DNA of 64,000 bases from Burkholderia lata (GCF_902499335.1 NZ_CABVQK010000001.1:124001-188000), one strand, 5' to 3'; counted from the first letter of the stretch, positions 30,574-40,154 are shown. Notes: a model not told the origin generated them from the letters alone. Program-made: numbers and translations.

Positions 30574-30766
30574 GGACGAGGGTGTCAAATTTCAAAACAA
30601 GTCGGACATTCTACGGCAAAAGAGAATTCTCCGATCTGCCGACTTGGGCACCCGGGTACATATTCCGGCCCCATCTTCGACACACAGTGTGCACCTTCCG
30701 ATTGTCGCCCGACAAAAAATTGACACAAATCAGGCACTTAATCCTAGCCTTACGAGGCGAACCGGG

Positions 30767-30772
30767 TATAAT
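30767..30772 (+). promoter_or_regulatory. Consensus -10 box upstream of the Rieske oxygenase
   Basis: TATAAT lies 73 bases before the start at 30845. A perfect TTGACA occurs at 30720-30725, but is too far upstream (41 bases) to pair with it. The proper -35 for this box is weak. The region is shared with the divergent xseB promoter. Confidence 0.5.
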
Positions 30773-30844
30773 TCCCCGTTTCCCTAAATCGATTTTTCGA
30801 TGGTTGGGTTGTTCACTGCTTTCACGCTAACACCGGGAGTGGGA

Positions 30845-31951
30845 ATGTCCAATCTGAGCGATGCGCTTCAGTTGAAGTCGGCTCACAGCCAGCTTCCAGT
30901 CACTGCATACTTCGATGAGGCGCTACTCGAGCGCGAGATCGAAACCCTCTTCAAGAAAGGACCTCGTTACGTCGGGCACGAGTTGATGGTGCCGGAGGCG
31001 GGGGATTATTTTGCGCTGCCGTCCGAGAAGGAAGGCCGCGTGCTGGTTCGCAACCAGGCGAACCAGATCGAACTGCTGTCGAACGTCTGCCGCCACCGGC
31101 AGGCGATCATGCTCAACGGGCGCGGCCACACGCAGAACATCGTGTGCCCGCTGCACCGCTGGACGTACGATCTGGAAGGCGAGTTGCTGGGCGCGCCGCA
31201 CTTCCCCGACAAGCCGTGCCTGAACCTCGGCAAGAGCCCGCTGCAGAACTGGCAGGGGCTGCTGTTCGAGGCCGAGGGCCGCAATGTCGCGCGCGACCTC
31301 GCCAACCTCGGCACGAAGCATCACTTCGACTTCTCCGAGTACCACTTCGATCACGTCGAAGTCCACGAGTGCAATTACAACTGGAAGACGTTCATCGAGG
31401 TCTACCTCGAGGATTACCACGTCGTCCCGTTCCACCCGGGCCTCGGCAGCTTCGTGTCGTGCGACGACCTCAAGTGGGAATTCGGCGACTGGTACAGCGT
31501 GCAGACGGTCGGCGTGCACAACGCGCTCGCGAAACCGGGCAGCACGACTTACCAGAAATGGCACGAGCAGGTGCTGAAGTTCCGCAACGGCGTGCCGCCG
31601 GAGTTCGGCGCGATCTGGATGGTCTACTACCCGGGCCTGATGATCGAGTGGTATCCGCACGTGCTCGTCGTGTCGTGGCTGATCCCGCAAGGCCCGCAGA
31701 AGACGACCAACATCGTCGAGTTCTATTACCCCGAGGAAATCGCGTTGTTCGAACGCGAATTCGTCGAGGCGGAACGCGCCGCCTATATGGAAACGGCCGT
31801 CGAGGACGACGAAATCGCCATGCGGATGGACGCAGGCCGCCGTGCACTGATGGCACGCGGCGAGTCGCAGGTCGGCCCGTACCAGAGCCCGATGGAAGAC
31901 GGCATGCAGCACTTCCACGAGTTCCTGCGCCGCCACCTCGGCGACATCTGA
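30845..31951 (+). CDS. Rieske-type ring-hydroxylating oxygenase alpha subunit
   Basis: The 368-residue protein starts at the ATG at 30845 after GGGAG. The Rieske [2Fe-2S] ligands appear as CRH (NVCRHRQAIM) and CPLH (IVCPLHRWTYDLEGELLGAP), about residues 85-110. The catalytic domain has EDYHVVPFHPGL with the two His ligands of the mononuclear iron. A monooxygenase or demethylase of the choline monooxygenase/GbcA/toluene sulfonate type is possible. The absence of a beta subunit or reductase next to it leaves the substrate unknown. It is transcribed alone and followed by a strong terminator. Confidence 0.88.
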   Translation: MSNLSDALQLKSAHSQLPVTAYFDEALLEREIETLFKKGPRYVGHELMVPEAGDYFALPSEKEGRVLVRNQANQIELLSNVCRHRQAIMLNGRGHTQNIVCPLHRWTYDLEGELLGAPHFPDKPCLNLGKSPLQNWQGLLFEAEGRNVARDLANLGTKHHFDFSEYHFDHVEVHECNYNWKTFIEVYLEDYHVVPFHPGLGSFVSCDDLKWEFGDWYSVQTVGVHNALAKPGSTTYQKWHEQVLKFRNGVPPEFGAIWMVYYPGLMIEWYPHVLVVSWLIPQGPQKTTNIVEFYYPEEIALFEREFVEAERAAYMETAVEDDEIAMRMDAGRRALMARGESQVGPYQSPMEDGMQHFHEFLRRHLGDI

Positions 31952-31955
31952 CAGC

Positions 31956-32023
31956 CGGTGCGGCGCTTTGACGCCGCACCGCATCCGGCAGACGAAAAGA
32001 CGGGCTTCGGCCCGTCTTTTTTT
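31956..32023 (+). terminator. Tandem hairpins and intrinsic terminator after the Rieske oxygenase
   Basis: A first 10-bp stem (31956-31965 with 31972-31981) is followed by an 11-bp stem (31995-32005 with 32010-32020) closed by a TTCG tetraloop and a run of seven T. The second is a textbook terminator. Confidence 0.93.
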
Positions 32024-32068
32024 GTTTAGACTTGGAATGTCAGGACATTCGCACTCCAGGGAGCCGTC

Positions 32069-32938
32069 ATGCCACACACTCACTACACCACGCTCATCTC
32101 CGCCGCCAATCTCGCCGAACGCCTGGCGGCGGCGCCCGGCAGCGTCGCGCTGTTCGACTGCCGCTTCGATCTCGTCGATCCCGCTGCCGGCGAAGCCGCG
32201 TATGCGGCCGGCCATATCCCCGGCGCCCAGTACCTCCATCTCGACCGCGACCTGTCGGGCCGCAAGACGGGCACCAACGGCCGCCATCCGCTGCCGACCC
32301 GCGACGCGCTCGCCACGCTGCTCGCGAGCCGCGGCCTCAAGCAGGGTCAACAGGTCGTCGCGTACGACGCACAAGGCGGCGCCTATGCGGCACGCCTGTG
32401 GTGGCTGCTGCGCTGGCTCGGCCACGATTCGGTTGCCGTGCTCGACGGCGGCCTGCAGGCCTGGGAAGCAGCCGGCCAGCCGCTGGCAATCGACGTGCCG
32501 CATCCGGCCGCCGGCGATTTCCGCGCAGCCACGCCGCTCGAAGCGACGGTCGACGCGGCAGCCGTGCTCGCCAACGTGAACGCACCCACGCGCGTCGTGA
32601 TCGATGCGCGCGCACCCGATCGCTACCGTGGCGAAAACGAAACGATCGATCGCGTGGGCGGCCACATTCCGGGCGCGCGCAACCGCTTCTTCAAGGACAA
32701 CCTGACCGCCGACGGCCGCTTCAAGACCGGCCACGAACTGCGCGAGGCGTTTTCCACCGTGCTGGCGGGCACCGAGCCGAACCAAGTGATCCTGCAATGC
32801 GGCTCCGGTGTCACCGCATGCCACAACGCGCTTGCGCTGGAGGTTGCGGGCCTGCACGGCGCGTCGCTGTATCCAGGCTCGTGGAGCGAATGGAGCGCCG
32901 ATCCGTCGCGGCCGATCGCAACCGGCCCGACGCCGTAA
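32069..32938 (+). CDS. Two-domain rhodanese-type sulfurtransferase
   Basis: The 289-residue protein has two rhodanese domains. The first (about 10-135) is catalytically inert; the second carries the active-site Cys in LQCGSGVTACHNAL. The loop CGSGVTA is characteristic of 3-mercaptopyruvate sulfurtransferase (SseA-like) enzymes, whereas thiosulfate sulfurtransferases usually have CRKGVTA. It transfers sulfur from 3-mercaptopyruvate or thiosulfate to cyanide or thiol acceptors. It is monocistronic between a terminator and a convergent hairpin. Confidence 0.9.
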   Translation: MPHTHYTTLISAANLAERLAAAPGSVALFDCRFDLVDPAAGEAAYAAGHIPGAQYLHLDRDLSGRKTGTNGRHPLPTRDALATLLASRGLKQGQQVVAYDAQGGAYAARLWWLLRWLGHDSVAVLDGGLQAWEAAGQPLAIDVPHPAAGDFRAATPLEATVDAAAVLANVNAPTRVVIDARAPDRYRGENETIDRVGGHIPGARNRFFKDNLTADGRFKTGHELREAFSTVLAGTEPNQVILQCGSGVTACHNALALEVAGLHGASLYPGSWSEWSADPSRPIATGPTP

Positions 32939-32963
32939 GCGCCGGCGCGGCGCAGTCGCAACG

Positions 32964-32987
32964 AAGCGGCGGCATGTGCCGCCGCTT
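32964..32987. terminator. Hairpin between convergent sulfurtransferase and hydrolase genes
   Basis: A perfect 10-bp stem (32964-32973 with 32978-32987) has an ATGT loop. T residues after the stem are few, so termination efficiency is uncertain. Confidence 0.55.
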
Positions 32988-32992
32988 GCCGT

Positions 32993-33868
32993 TTACATCA
33001 CACCGTACTTGTGGAGCCACGCGATCGCGCGCTTCCAGCTCTCCTCCGCATCGGCCTTCACATAGCTCGGCCGGTAATCGGCAAAGAACGCGTGACCGGC
33101 ATCCGGATACACGACGATCTCCGATTCACGTGCGAGCTTCGAATCGCTCGTCTGGACCGCCTTGCGCATGTCCGCGAGCGACGCCTGCGTGATGTTCGTG
33201 TCCTTCTCGCCGTAGAGCCCGAGCACGGGCACCTTCAGCAGCGATGCATGATCGACAGGGTTGAACGGCGTCATCTCGTCGGTCTTGCCTTCGACGAACC
33301 CGTACCACGCAACGGCCGCACGCACGTGCGGGTTGTGCTCCGCATACAGCCAGCTCTGACGGCCACCCCAGCAGAACCCGACCACGCCGAGACGCGACAG
33401 GTCGCCGCCGTTCTTGCCGGCCCACGCGACGGTCGCGTCGAGATCCTCGGTAACCTGCCGGTCCGGCACCTTGCTGATGACGTGCTCGACCAGATCCTTG
33501 ATCGTCGGATACTTCTCCGCGTTGCCCTGCCGCGCAAACAGATCGGGGGCGATCGCGAGATAACCGAGCTTCGCAAAGCGGCGGCAGACATCGGCGATGT
33601 GCGCGTGCACGCCGAAGATCTCGTGGATCACGATGACGACCGGCAGGTTCGTCTTGTCCTTCGGCTGCGCGCGATACGCGGGCACGCTCGCGTCGCCCGA
33701 GCGGATCTCGACGGTGTCGACGTCCAGCCCTTCGCTGTCGGTCGTGACCGTCTGCGCCGACACGGGCAGCACGGCCGCCGCGAAGGCACCGCCCAGCGCG
33801 GCCTGCATGAACTTGCGGCGCGAGAACGGAACGTGGGGAACCAGGCTGTCGACTTCGGGTTTCAACAT
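32993..33868 (-). CDS. Dienelactone hydrolase-family protein with Tat signal
   Basis: The 291-residue protein starts at the ATG at 33868 with GAGGAG seven bases before it. The N-terminus has a twin-arginine motif, SRRKFMQAALGGAFAAAVLPVSAQ, predicting export of the folded enzyme. The alpha/beta hydrolase core has the DLH catalytic triad: Cys in GVVGFCWGGR, Asp in YGEKD and His in DAGHAFF. Classic DLH opens dienelactones in chlorocatechol degradation. An exported Tat-type copy with no catabolic neighbours probably acts on another ester or lactone. Confidence 0.9.
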   Translation of the reverse strand: MLKPEVDSLVPHVPFSRRKFMQAALGGAFAAAVLPVSAQTVTTDSEGLDVDTVEIRSGDASVPAYRAQPKDKTNLPVVIVIHEIFGVHAHIADVCRRFAKLGYLAIAPDLFARQGNAEKYPTIKDLVEHVISKVPDRQVTEDLDATVAWAGKNGGDLSRLGVVGFCWGGRQSWLYAEHNPHVRAAVAWYGFVEGKTDEMTPFNPVDHASLLKVPVLGLYGEKDTNITQASLADMRKAVQTSDSKLARESEIVVYPDAGHAFFADYRPSYVKADAEESWKRAIAWLHKYGVM

Positions 33869-34281
33869 GAATGCACTCCTCGATTGGGGGCCGCCGTCAC
33901 GATCACGGACACGGCATGACGGGGCATCGCGCCGGCGCGCGGCGCGGATGTCGCGGCGGATGGCACCCCGCCGCGAACGGAAACCCGGACAAGATGCCCA
34001 ATAATCCGTTGTCACGTCAACTGTCGGATATGTAAGACTCGATTACGACGCGTTGATTCGACAGCGGAGAAACGCGCAGGCGGCCCGTCGAATCGCGATG
34101 CAACAAGCCGCCTGTCGATCGCCGTTGCTTGATCGGATGCCTGGCGATTGGAGCGAGCAACGCACGGCCGATGTTGCCCGTCACACGCGGGCTCGGTAGC
34201 CCGGCGGCCCGCAAAAAAACGACGGGCGGAGAGTACGCACGACGTGCGCACTCCCCGCCCGCTTCCCGCGCGAACGCGCGT
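33869..34281. other. Intergenic region upstream of the DLH gene
   Basis: These 413 bases carry the ndh terminator at the right end. No coding frame is supported in the remainder, and no clear promoter is seen. Confidence 0.4.
34213..34260 (-). terminator. Terminator after the type II NADH dehydrogenase gene
   Basis: A long hairpin of three stacked stems (34224-34229/34255-34260, 34231-34234/34250-34253, 34236-34240/34244-34248) is followed on the minus strand by seven T (34213-34219). Confidence 0.85.
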
Positions 34282-35616
34282 TCAGTGCAGCTTGACGCGC
34301 GGCAGCGTCGTGCGCCGCAGCCAGTGCGCGACCGTATCGAGCATCATCCGCGGATAGCCGTGCAGCGCGGCAATGTGCATCCGGTACAGCGACATGTACA
34401 TGAAGCGGGCGAACAGCCCTTCGATCAACATGTTGCCGCCGATCAGCCCGCCCATCAGGTTGCCGACCGCGCTGAAATGGCCGAGCGACACGAGCGAGCC
34501 CAGGTCGCGATACGTGAATTCGGGCAGCGGGCGCCCGTCGAGCCGGCAGCCGATTGCCTTCAGCAGGAAGTTCGCCTGCTGGTGCGCAGCCTGCGCGCGC
34601 GGCGGCACGTTGCGTTCGTTGCCGGGCCATGCGCATGCCGCACAATCGCCGAGCGCGAACACGTTGTCGTCGGTGAAGGTCTGCAGCGTGCGGCGCACGT
34701 CGAGCTGGCCGAGCTTGTTGACCTGGAGGCCATCGAGATTGGCGAGCACGGACGGCGCCTTGATGCCCGCAGCCCAGACCGTCAGGTCGGCACGCACCGT
34801 CTTGCCGCTCGCCGTATGGACGGCCCCCGGCGCCACCTCGGTCACGCGCTCGGCGAGCATCAGCCGCACGCCGATCTTCTCGAGCAGTTCGGCTGTCGCC
34901 GACGATACGCGCTCCGGCAACGCCGGGAGGATCCGCGGCCCCGATTCGATCAGCACGATGCCGACGTCGTGCCGCGGGTCGAGCTTGTGCAACCCGTAGG
35001 CCGACAACACCTGCGCGGTGTTGCGCAGCTCGGCAGACAGCTCGACACCGGTCGCGCCGCCGCCGACGATCGCGACCTGGATGCGCGGCTCGGCCGCCTC
35101 GCCCGGCGCGGTCGGCGCCGGCGCCTGGTGCTCGGCGCGCATGCACGCGGCGATCAGCCGCTTGCGGAAGCGCTCGGCCTCACCAACGGTATCGAGCGCG
35201 ATCGCGTTTTCCGGTGCGCCCTGCACGCCGAAGAAGTGAGTCGTGCTGCCGATCGCGATCACGAGCGTGTCATATTCGAGCTCACGCGCCGGCAACAGCT
35301 CCTCGCCGTCGCTGTCGTTGACCGGCGAGAGCGTGATGCGCTTCGCTGCGCGGTCGAGCCCGGTCAGCCCGCCCTGCTGGAACTCGAAGCCATGCCAGCG
35401 CGCCTGCGCCGCATATTCGAGCTCCTGCGTGAACGGGTCCATGCTGCCGGCCGCAACCTCGTGCAGCAGCGGTTTCCAGATGTGGGTCGGATTGCGGTCG
35501 ACGAGCGTGACAAGCGCCCGCGCGGGACGACTGCCGCGTGCGCCGTACCGGTCGCCGAGCCGCGTCGCCAGTTCCAGGCCGCCCGCGCCTCCGCCTACGA
35601 TGATGATCCGATGCAT
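34282..35616 (-). CDS. ndh: Type II NADH:quinone oxidoreductase-like flavoprotein
   Basis: The 444-residue protein starts at the ATG at 35616 (AAGGGGGAA upstream) with MHRIIIVGGGAGGLELATRLG. It has FAD- and NAD-binding dinucleotide folds (GGGAGG at the N-terminus and VAIVGGGATGVELSAEL about mid-protein), plus FALGDCAAC. The C-terminal segment with LGHFSAVGNLMGGLIGG and amphipathic helices fits membrane association. NDH-2 passes electrons from NADH to quinone without pumping protons. A different pyridine nucleotide-disulfide oxidoreductase role cannot be excluded, hence moderate trust in the symbol. Confidence 0.85.
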   Translation of the reverse strand: MHRIIIVGGGAGGLELATRLGDRYGARGSRPARALVTLVDRNPTHIWKPLLHEVAAGSMDPFTQELEYAAQARWHGFEFQQGGLTGLDRAAKRITLSPVNDSDGEELLPARELEYDTLVIAIGSTTHFFGVQGAPENAIALDTVGEAERFRKRLIAACMRAEHQAPAPTAPGEAAEPRIQVAIVGGGATGVELSAELRNTAQVLSAYGLHKLDPRHDVGIVLIESGPRILPALPERVSSATAELLEKIGVRLMLAERVTEVAPGAVHTASGKTVRADLTVWAAGIKAPSVLANLDGLQVNKLGQLDVRRTLQTFTDDNVFALGDCAACAWPGNERNVPPRAQAAHQQANFLLKAIGCRLDGRPLPEFTYRDLGSLVSLGHFSAVGNLMGGLIGGNMLIEGLFARFMYMSLYRMHIAALHGYPRMMLDTVAHWLRRTTLPRVKLH

Positions 35617-35887
35617 CTGTTCCCCCTTTGCGATTCGAAACTGCTGCCGCCGGAGCGTGCGAAAGCGATGCATTCGCGCCACCCGGTGGATTAACCGGTT
35701 CGGACATCATCAATGTGCAGTTCGAATCACTTCGATGTTTCCAACCCCGGAACGCGGGGTGCGCATGCCCCCGTGTCAATGACATGCATTGTCCGGGAGC
35801 TTGCGCGTTGACCACAAGCAAACCATCTCGATATTCAGCATCCCTGCAACAATATGCCGCAGGAATCGGGAACCGCGCGGCGGTGCG

Positions 35888-38641
35888 TCAGTGTGCCTCT
35901 TCCCAGTTCGCGCCGGCGCCCACTTCGGCGACCAGCGGCACCTTCAGCTTCGCCACGCCGCACATCATTTCCGGCAGTTTCTCGCGCACCAGCGACAGTT
36001 CGCCGTCGGGCACCTCGAGCACCAGTTCATCGTGCACCTGCATGATCATCCGCGATGCAAGCTTGTCGCGCGTGAGCCAGTCGTCCACCGCGATCATCGA
36101 CAGCTTGATCAGGTCGGCCGCCGTGCCCTGCATCGGCGCATTGATTGCCGCGCGCTCGGCCGCCTGGCGGCGCGGGCCGTTGCCGCCGTTGATCTCGGGC
36201 AGCCACAGGCGGCGACCGAAAACGGTTTCGACGTAGCCCTTCTCCTTCGCAACCGAACGCGTGTCTTCCATGTACTGCGCGACACCCGGGTAACGTGCGA
36301 AATAGCGGTCGATATAGAGCTTCGCCGCATCGCGCGTGATGCCGAGGTTCGACGCGAGCCCGAACGCGCTCATCCCGTAGATGAGCCCGAAATTGATCAC
36401 CTTCGCAATGCGGCGCTGGTCGGAATTGACCTCCAGCGGCGTCACGCCGAACACCTCGGCGGCCGTTGCGCGGTGGATGTCCTCGCCCTGCGAGAACGCG
36501 CGCAACAGCGACGCGTCGCCCGAGATATGCGCCATGATCCGCAGTTCGATCTGCGAATAATCGGCCGACACGATCCGGTGGCCCGGCGAGGCGATAAACG
36601 CCTCGCGGATCCGCCGGCCCTCGGCCGTGCGCACCGGAATGTTCTGAAGATTCGGATCGTTCGACGCCAGGCGGCCCGTAACCGCGACGGCCTGCGCGTA
36701 ATTCGTGTGCACGCGGCCCGTTGCAGGGTTCACCATGCGCGGCAGCTTGTCGGTATAGGTCGACTTCAGCTTCGACAGCCCGCGATGCTCGAGCAGCAGC
36801 TTCGGCAGCGGGTAGTCCTCGGCCAGCTTCTGCAGCACTTCTTCGTCGGTCGACGGCGCGCCGCTCGGCGTCTTTTTCACGACCGGCAACTGCAGCTTTT
36901 CGAAGAAGATCTGCCCGATCTGCTTCGGCGAGCCAAGATTGAATTCGCCGCCCGCCAGTTCGTACGCCTGCGCTTCGAGCTCGATCAGGCGCGTTGCGAT
37001 TTCGGTGCTCTGCGCCTGCAGGCGCGCATCGTCGATCAGCACGCCCGTGCGCTCCATCTTGCGCAGCACGAGCGACACGGGCATCTCGATCTCGCGATAC
37101 ACGCGCTCGAGGCCCGGTTCGCGCGCAACCTGCGGATACAGCGCGTGATGCAGCTGCAGCGTGATGTCCGCATCTTCGGCCGCGTATTCGGCGGCCTGCG
37201 TGAGCGCTACTTCGTCGAAACCGATCTGCTTCGCGCCCTTGCCGGCCACGTCTTCATACTTGATCGTCTTGACACCCAGATGACGCAGCGCGAGGCTGTC
37301 CATGTCGTGCGTGCGGTGCGACTCGACCACGTACGATTCGAGCAGCGTGTCGTGCTCGATGCCGTTCAGCGCGATGTCGTAGTTCGCGAGCACCTGCGCG
37401 TCGTACTTCAGGTGCTGGCCGACCTTCTTGCGATCGGCCGATTCGAGCCACGGCTTCAGGCGCGCGAGCACTTCGTCGAGCGGAAGCTGTTCGGGCATGT
37501 CGGGGCCGCGATGTGCAACCGGCAGGTACGCTGCCTTGCCCGGCTCGACCGAGAACGACAGGCCGACGAGCCGCGCGAGCATCGGGTCGAGCGAGGTCGT
37601 CTCGGTGTCGAATGCAGTCAGTGCAGCCGCGTCGATCCTCGCGAACCACGCGTCGAATTGCTCCCAGGTCTGGATCGTGTCGTATTCGCGGACGATGTCG
37701 GCCGCCACGACCGGTGCCGGCTCGCCGTCCGGCGCATCGGCGCCGCCGCCTTCCGCCGGCGCGCTGTCGACTTCGCGCAGCCAGGTCTTGAAGCCGTAGC
37801 GCGCGAAGATGTCGCGCATCAGGTCGCGCGCTTCGCCGTCGGTCTTCAACGACGCCTCGATCGAATCGAGATGCGGCGCGAGATCGCAGGCCGTCTCGAC
37901 GGTCACGAGCTTGCGGCCGAGCGGCAGGAAGTCGAGCGCGCGGCGCAGGTTGTCGCCGACCACCCCCTTGATGTCGCCCGCATGCTCGATCACGCCGTCG
38001 AGGCTGTCGTACTGCGCCAGCCATTTCACGGCCGTCTTCGGCCCGCACTTCTCGACGCCCGGCACGTTGTCGACGGTGTCGCCGATCAGTGCGAGGTAGT
38101 CGATGATGCGCTCGGGCGGCACGCCGAACTTCGCGATCACGCCGTCGCGGTCGAGCGTCTCGTTGGTCATCGTGTTGACGAGCGTGACGTGGTCGGTGAC
38201 GAGCTGAGCGAGATCCTTGTCGCCCGTCGACACGATCACGTTCATCCCGTGCCGCTCGGCTTCGCGCGCGAGCGTGCCGATCACGTCGTCGGCCTCGACG
38301 CCTTCGACCATCAGCAGCGGCCAGCCGAGCGCACGCACGGCGCCGTGGATCGGTTCGACCTGCAATGCGAGGTCGGGCGGCATCGACGGACGGTTTGCCT
38401 TATAGTCGGCATAAAGGTCGTCACGGAACGTCTTACCCTTTGCATCGAACACGCAAGCGCTATACTCTGCACTGACTTCCTTGCGCATACGGCGCAGCAT
38501 GTTGATGATTCCGTAGAGCGCTCCGGTCGGCTCCCCGCCAGGGCCACGCAAATCAGGCATCGCATGGTAAGCCCGATACAGATAGCTCGAACCGTCAACC
38601 AATAGCAGGGTCTTACCTTCCAGATTTCGTTCTTCAGGCAT
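35888..38641 (-). CDS. polA: DNA polymerase I
   Basis: The 917-residue protein starts at the ATG at 38641 (MPEERNLEGKTLLLVDGSSYLYRAYHAMPDL). A TTG three codons upstream is possible. It has the 5'-3' exonuclease domain (about 1-300, including STGDKDLAQLV), an active-type 3'-5' exonuclease domain (FDTETTSLDP) and the polymerase domain with SADYSQIELRIMAHISGD, DQRRIAKVINFGLIYGMSAFGL and MQVHDELVLEVP. It acts in Okazaki fragment processing and repair. Its start codon faces that of the plus-strand LOG gene with one base between them. Confidence 0.97.
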   Translation of the reverse strand: MPEERNLEGKTLLLVDGSSYLYRAYHAMPDLRGPGGEPTGALYGIINMLRRMRKEVSAEYSACVFDAKGKTFRDDLYADYKANRPSMPPDLALQVEPIHGAVRALGWPLLMVEGVEADDVIGTLAREAERHGMNVIVSTGDKDLAQLVTDHVTLVNTMTNETLDRDGVIAKFGVPPERIIDYLALIGDTVDNVPGVEKCGPKTAVKWLAQYDSLDGVIEHAGDIKGVVGDNLRRALDFLPLGRKLVTVETACDLAPHLDSIEASLKTDGEARDLMRDIFARYGFKTWLREVDSAPAEGGGADAPDGEPAPVVAADIVREYDTIQTWEQFDAWFARIDAAALTAFDTETTSLDPMLARLVGLSFSVEPGKAAYLPVAHRGPDMPEQLPLDEVLARLKPWLESADRKKVGQHLKYDAQVLANYDIALNGIEHDTLLESYVVESHRTHDMDSLALRHLGVKTIKYEDVAGKGAKQIGFDEVALTQAAEYAAEDADITLQLHHALYPQVAREPGLERVYREIEMPVSLVLRKMERTGVLIDDARLQAQSTEIATRLIELEAQAYELAGGEFNLGSPKQIGQIFFEKLQLPVVKKTPSGAPSTDEEVLQKLAEDYPLPKLLLEHRGLSKLKSTYTDKLPRMVNPATGRVHTNYAQAVAVTGRLASNDPNLQNIPVRTAEGRRIREAFIASPGHRIVSADYSQIELRIMAHISGDASLLRAFSQGEDIHRATAAEVFGVTPLEVNSDQRRIAKVINFGLIYGMSAFGLASNLGITRDAAKLYIDRYFARYPGVAQYMEDTRSVAKEKGYVETVFGRRLWLPEINGGNGPRRQAAERAAINAPMQGTAADLIKLSMIAVDDWLTRDKLASRMIMQVHDELVLEVPDGELSLVREKLPEMMCGVAKLKVPLVAEVGAGANWEEAH

Positions 38642-38642
38642 T

Positions 38643-39401
38643 ATGAACAAGAGAAAAGTGATTCCGAGTCTGCGTTCGCTCGCAGATCAAGAACGCGCGA
38701 CGGCCAAGAAGGCGCGCGCGTCGTGGCAGATGTTCACGATTATGGCAGAGTTTATCGAGGCGACCGAGTACCTGTCGGAGATCCGCCCGGCTGTCAGCAT
38801 CTACGGTTCTGCCCGCCTCAAACCTGATACGCCGCACTACAAGCTCGCCGCGCAGATCGCGCGCAAGCTGTCCGACGCCGGCTTCGCCGTGATCTCCGGC
38901 GGCGGCCCCGGCATCATGGAAGCCGCGAACAAGGGCGCGCACGCCGGCAAGGCGCCGTCGGTCGGCCTGAACATCGAGCTGCCGCACGAGCAGGCCGGCA
39001 ACCACTACCAGGACATCTCGCTGCGCTTCCGCCACTTCTTCACGCGCAAGGTCACGTTCGTGAAGAATTCGGATGCGGTGATCGTGATGCCGGGCGGCTT
39101 CGGCACGCTCGACGAGCTGTCGGAAGTGCTCACGCTGATCCAGACGAAGAAGTCGCGCCTCGTGCCGATCATCCTCGTCGGCAGCGATTTCTGGAAGGGG
39201 CTGCTGCAGTGGTTCCGCGACCAGCTGATCCCGATGGGCCTCATCAATCCGGAAGACATGGACCTGATGCAGGTGATCGACGAGCCCGACCAGGTGCTCG
39301 ACGCAGTGCTCGCGTTCTACGAGGACAGCGGCGAGGAAGAAGGTTCGGACGATGACGGCCATCCGCCGCGCCCCGAAGAAGACCGGATGTTCTATCTGTA
39401 A
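38643..39401 (+). CDS. LOG-family (TIGR00730) nucleotide phosphoribohydrolase-like protein
   Basis: The 252-residue protein has the LOG/lysine-decarboxylase-like Rossmann motifs ISGGGPGIMEAANKGAH and MPGGFGTLDELSE, the PGGxGTxxE active-site signature of cytokinin-activating phosphoribohydrolases and of PpnN-type nucleosidases. The substrate is probably a nucleoside monophosphate. An acidic C-terminal tail (EDSGEEEGSDDD) ends the protein. The ATG at 38643 is one base away from the divergent polA start; a later Met (residue 30 or 34) just before the conserved domain is an alternative. Confidence 0.88.
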   Translation: MNKRKVIPSLRSLADQERATAKKARASWQMFTIMAEFIEATEYLSEIRPAVSIYGSARLKPDTPHYKLAAQIARKLSDAGFAVISGGGPGIMEAANKGAHAGKAPSVGLNIELPHEQAGNHYQDISLRFRHFFTRKVTFVKNSDAVIVMPGGFGTLDELSEVLTLIQTKKSRLVPIILVGSDFWKGLLQWFRDQLIPMGLINPEDMDLMQVIDEPDQVLDAVLAFYEDSGEEEGSDDDGHPPRPEEDRMFYL

Positions 39402-39791
39402 TCCATCCGTGGCGACCGCCGGCCCGACGGCCGACGTACCGCTTCCCGCGCGGCAGGCATGGCGATCCCGCCACCTGCCGCGTGTCACTTTGTAACGCGC
39501 CGTTAATCGCGCTTCGCGCCGTACGCCTCCGAATGTCAAATCCGCGCAGCCGGCGCTGTGCGACGCGCGCGCAATCATCCGTACACGCGGGCCGCCATTG
39601 TCAAATGACGCGGCCCGACGCCCGCACCCCGCGCCTGCCGGCCGCCAATCCGCCGTAACAAACCCGCCTCGCGTTTTCCGTCGCGCACCCGCACACTGCA
39701 TGTGTCGGTGCGGCGTTTCCCCCGGTGGAACGGTCCCCCTCGCTTCCATCGCGTCGCGCCGGCCTTTTACAACGACATCACGGAAAAGAAC
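39402..39791. other. Intergenic region after the LOG gene
   Basis: A long interrupted hairpin lies at 39449-39482: 9 bp (39449-39457 with 39474-39482) stacked on 5 bp (39460-39464 with 39469-39473). It has no T-run. It may mark the 3' end of the LOG transcript. No gene is supported in the remaining bases. Confidence 0.45.
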
Positions 39792-40088
39792 ATGCAACGC
39801 TCGCTGATCGCCCTTGCCTTCGCCGGCCTCGGCCTTTCGCTGTCCGGCCTCGCCCACGCCGTCAACGTCGACGTCAACATCGGCACGCCCGCACCGGTCG
39901 TCGTCGCGCCCGCGCCCGTCATGGTCGCCCCGGGGCCCGCGGTGATCGTCGGCTGGCATGGCGACCGCTACTGGGACGGCCGCCGCTACTGGGAACGCCG
40001 CGAGTGGGAAGACCACCAGCGTCATCGCGGCCACGACGATCGCGGCTATCACTGCCCGCCGGGACACGCGAAGAAGGGCGAGTGCTGA
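39792..40088 (+). CDS. Small exported protein with Trp/Arg/His-rich C-terminus
   Basis: The 98-residue protein has a clear signal peptide (MQRSLIALAFAGLGLSLSGL, with cleavage after AHA). The mature part has a Pro/Val/Ala-rich strand (APVVVAPAPVMVAPGPAVIV) followed by a basic, aromatic tail (WHGDRYWDGRRYWERREWEDHQRHRGHDDRGYHCPPGHAKKGEC). Similar short proteins are common in Burkholderia and have no assigned role. GGAAAAG lies before the ATG. A strong terminator follows. Confidence 0.75.
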   Translation: MQRSLIALAFAGLGLSLSGLAHAVNVDVNIGTPAPVVVAPAPVMVAPGPAVIVGWHGDRYWDGRRYWERREWEDHQRHRGHDDRGYHCPPGHAKKGEC

Positions 40089-40117
40089 GCGACACCGCGC
40101 GGCCGCTCGACCTACGC

Positions 40118-40154
40118 AAGGCCGTCCGTGCGCTTCGGCGCCGGGCGGCCTTTT
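40118..40154 (+). terminator. Terminator after the small exported protein gene
   Basis: An 11-bp stem with one G-U pair (40118-40128 with 40142-40152) encloses a 13-base loop and is followed by TTTT. Confidence 0.8.

Noticed and set aside
30720..30772. TTGACA (30720) and TATAAT (30767) as one promoter
   Set aside because: The spacing is 41 bases, far beyond the usable 15-19; only the -10 was kept.
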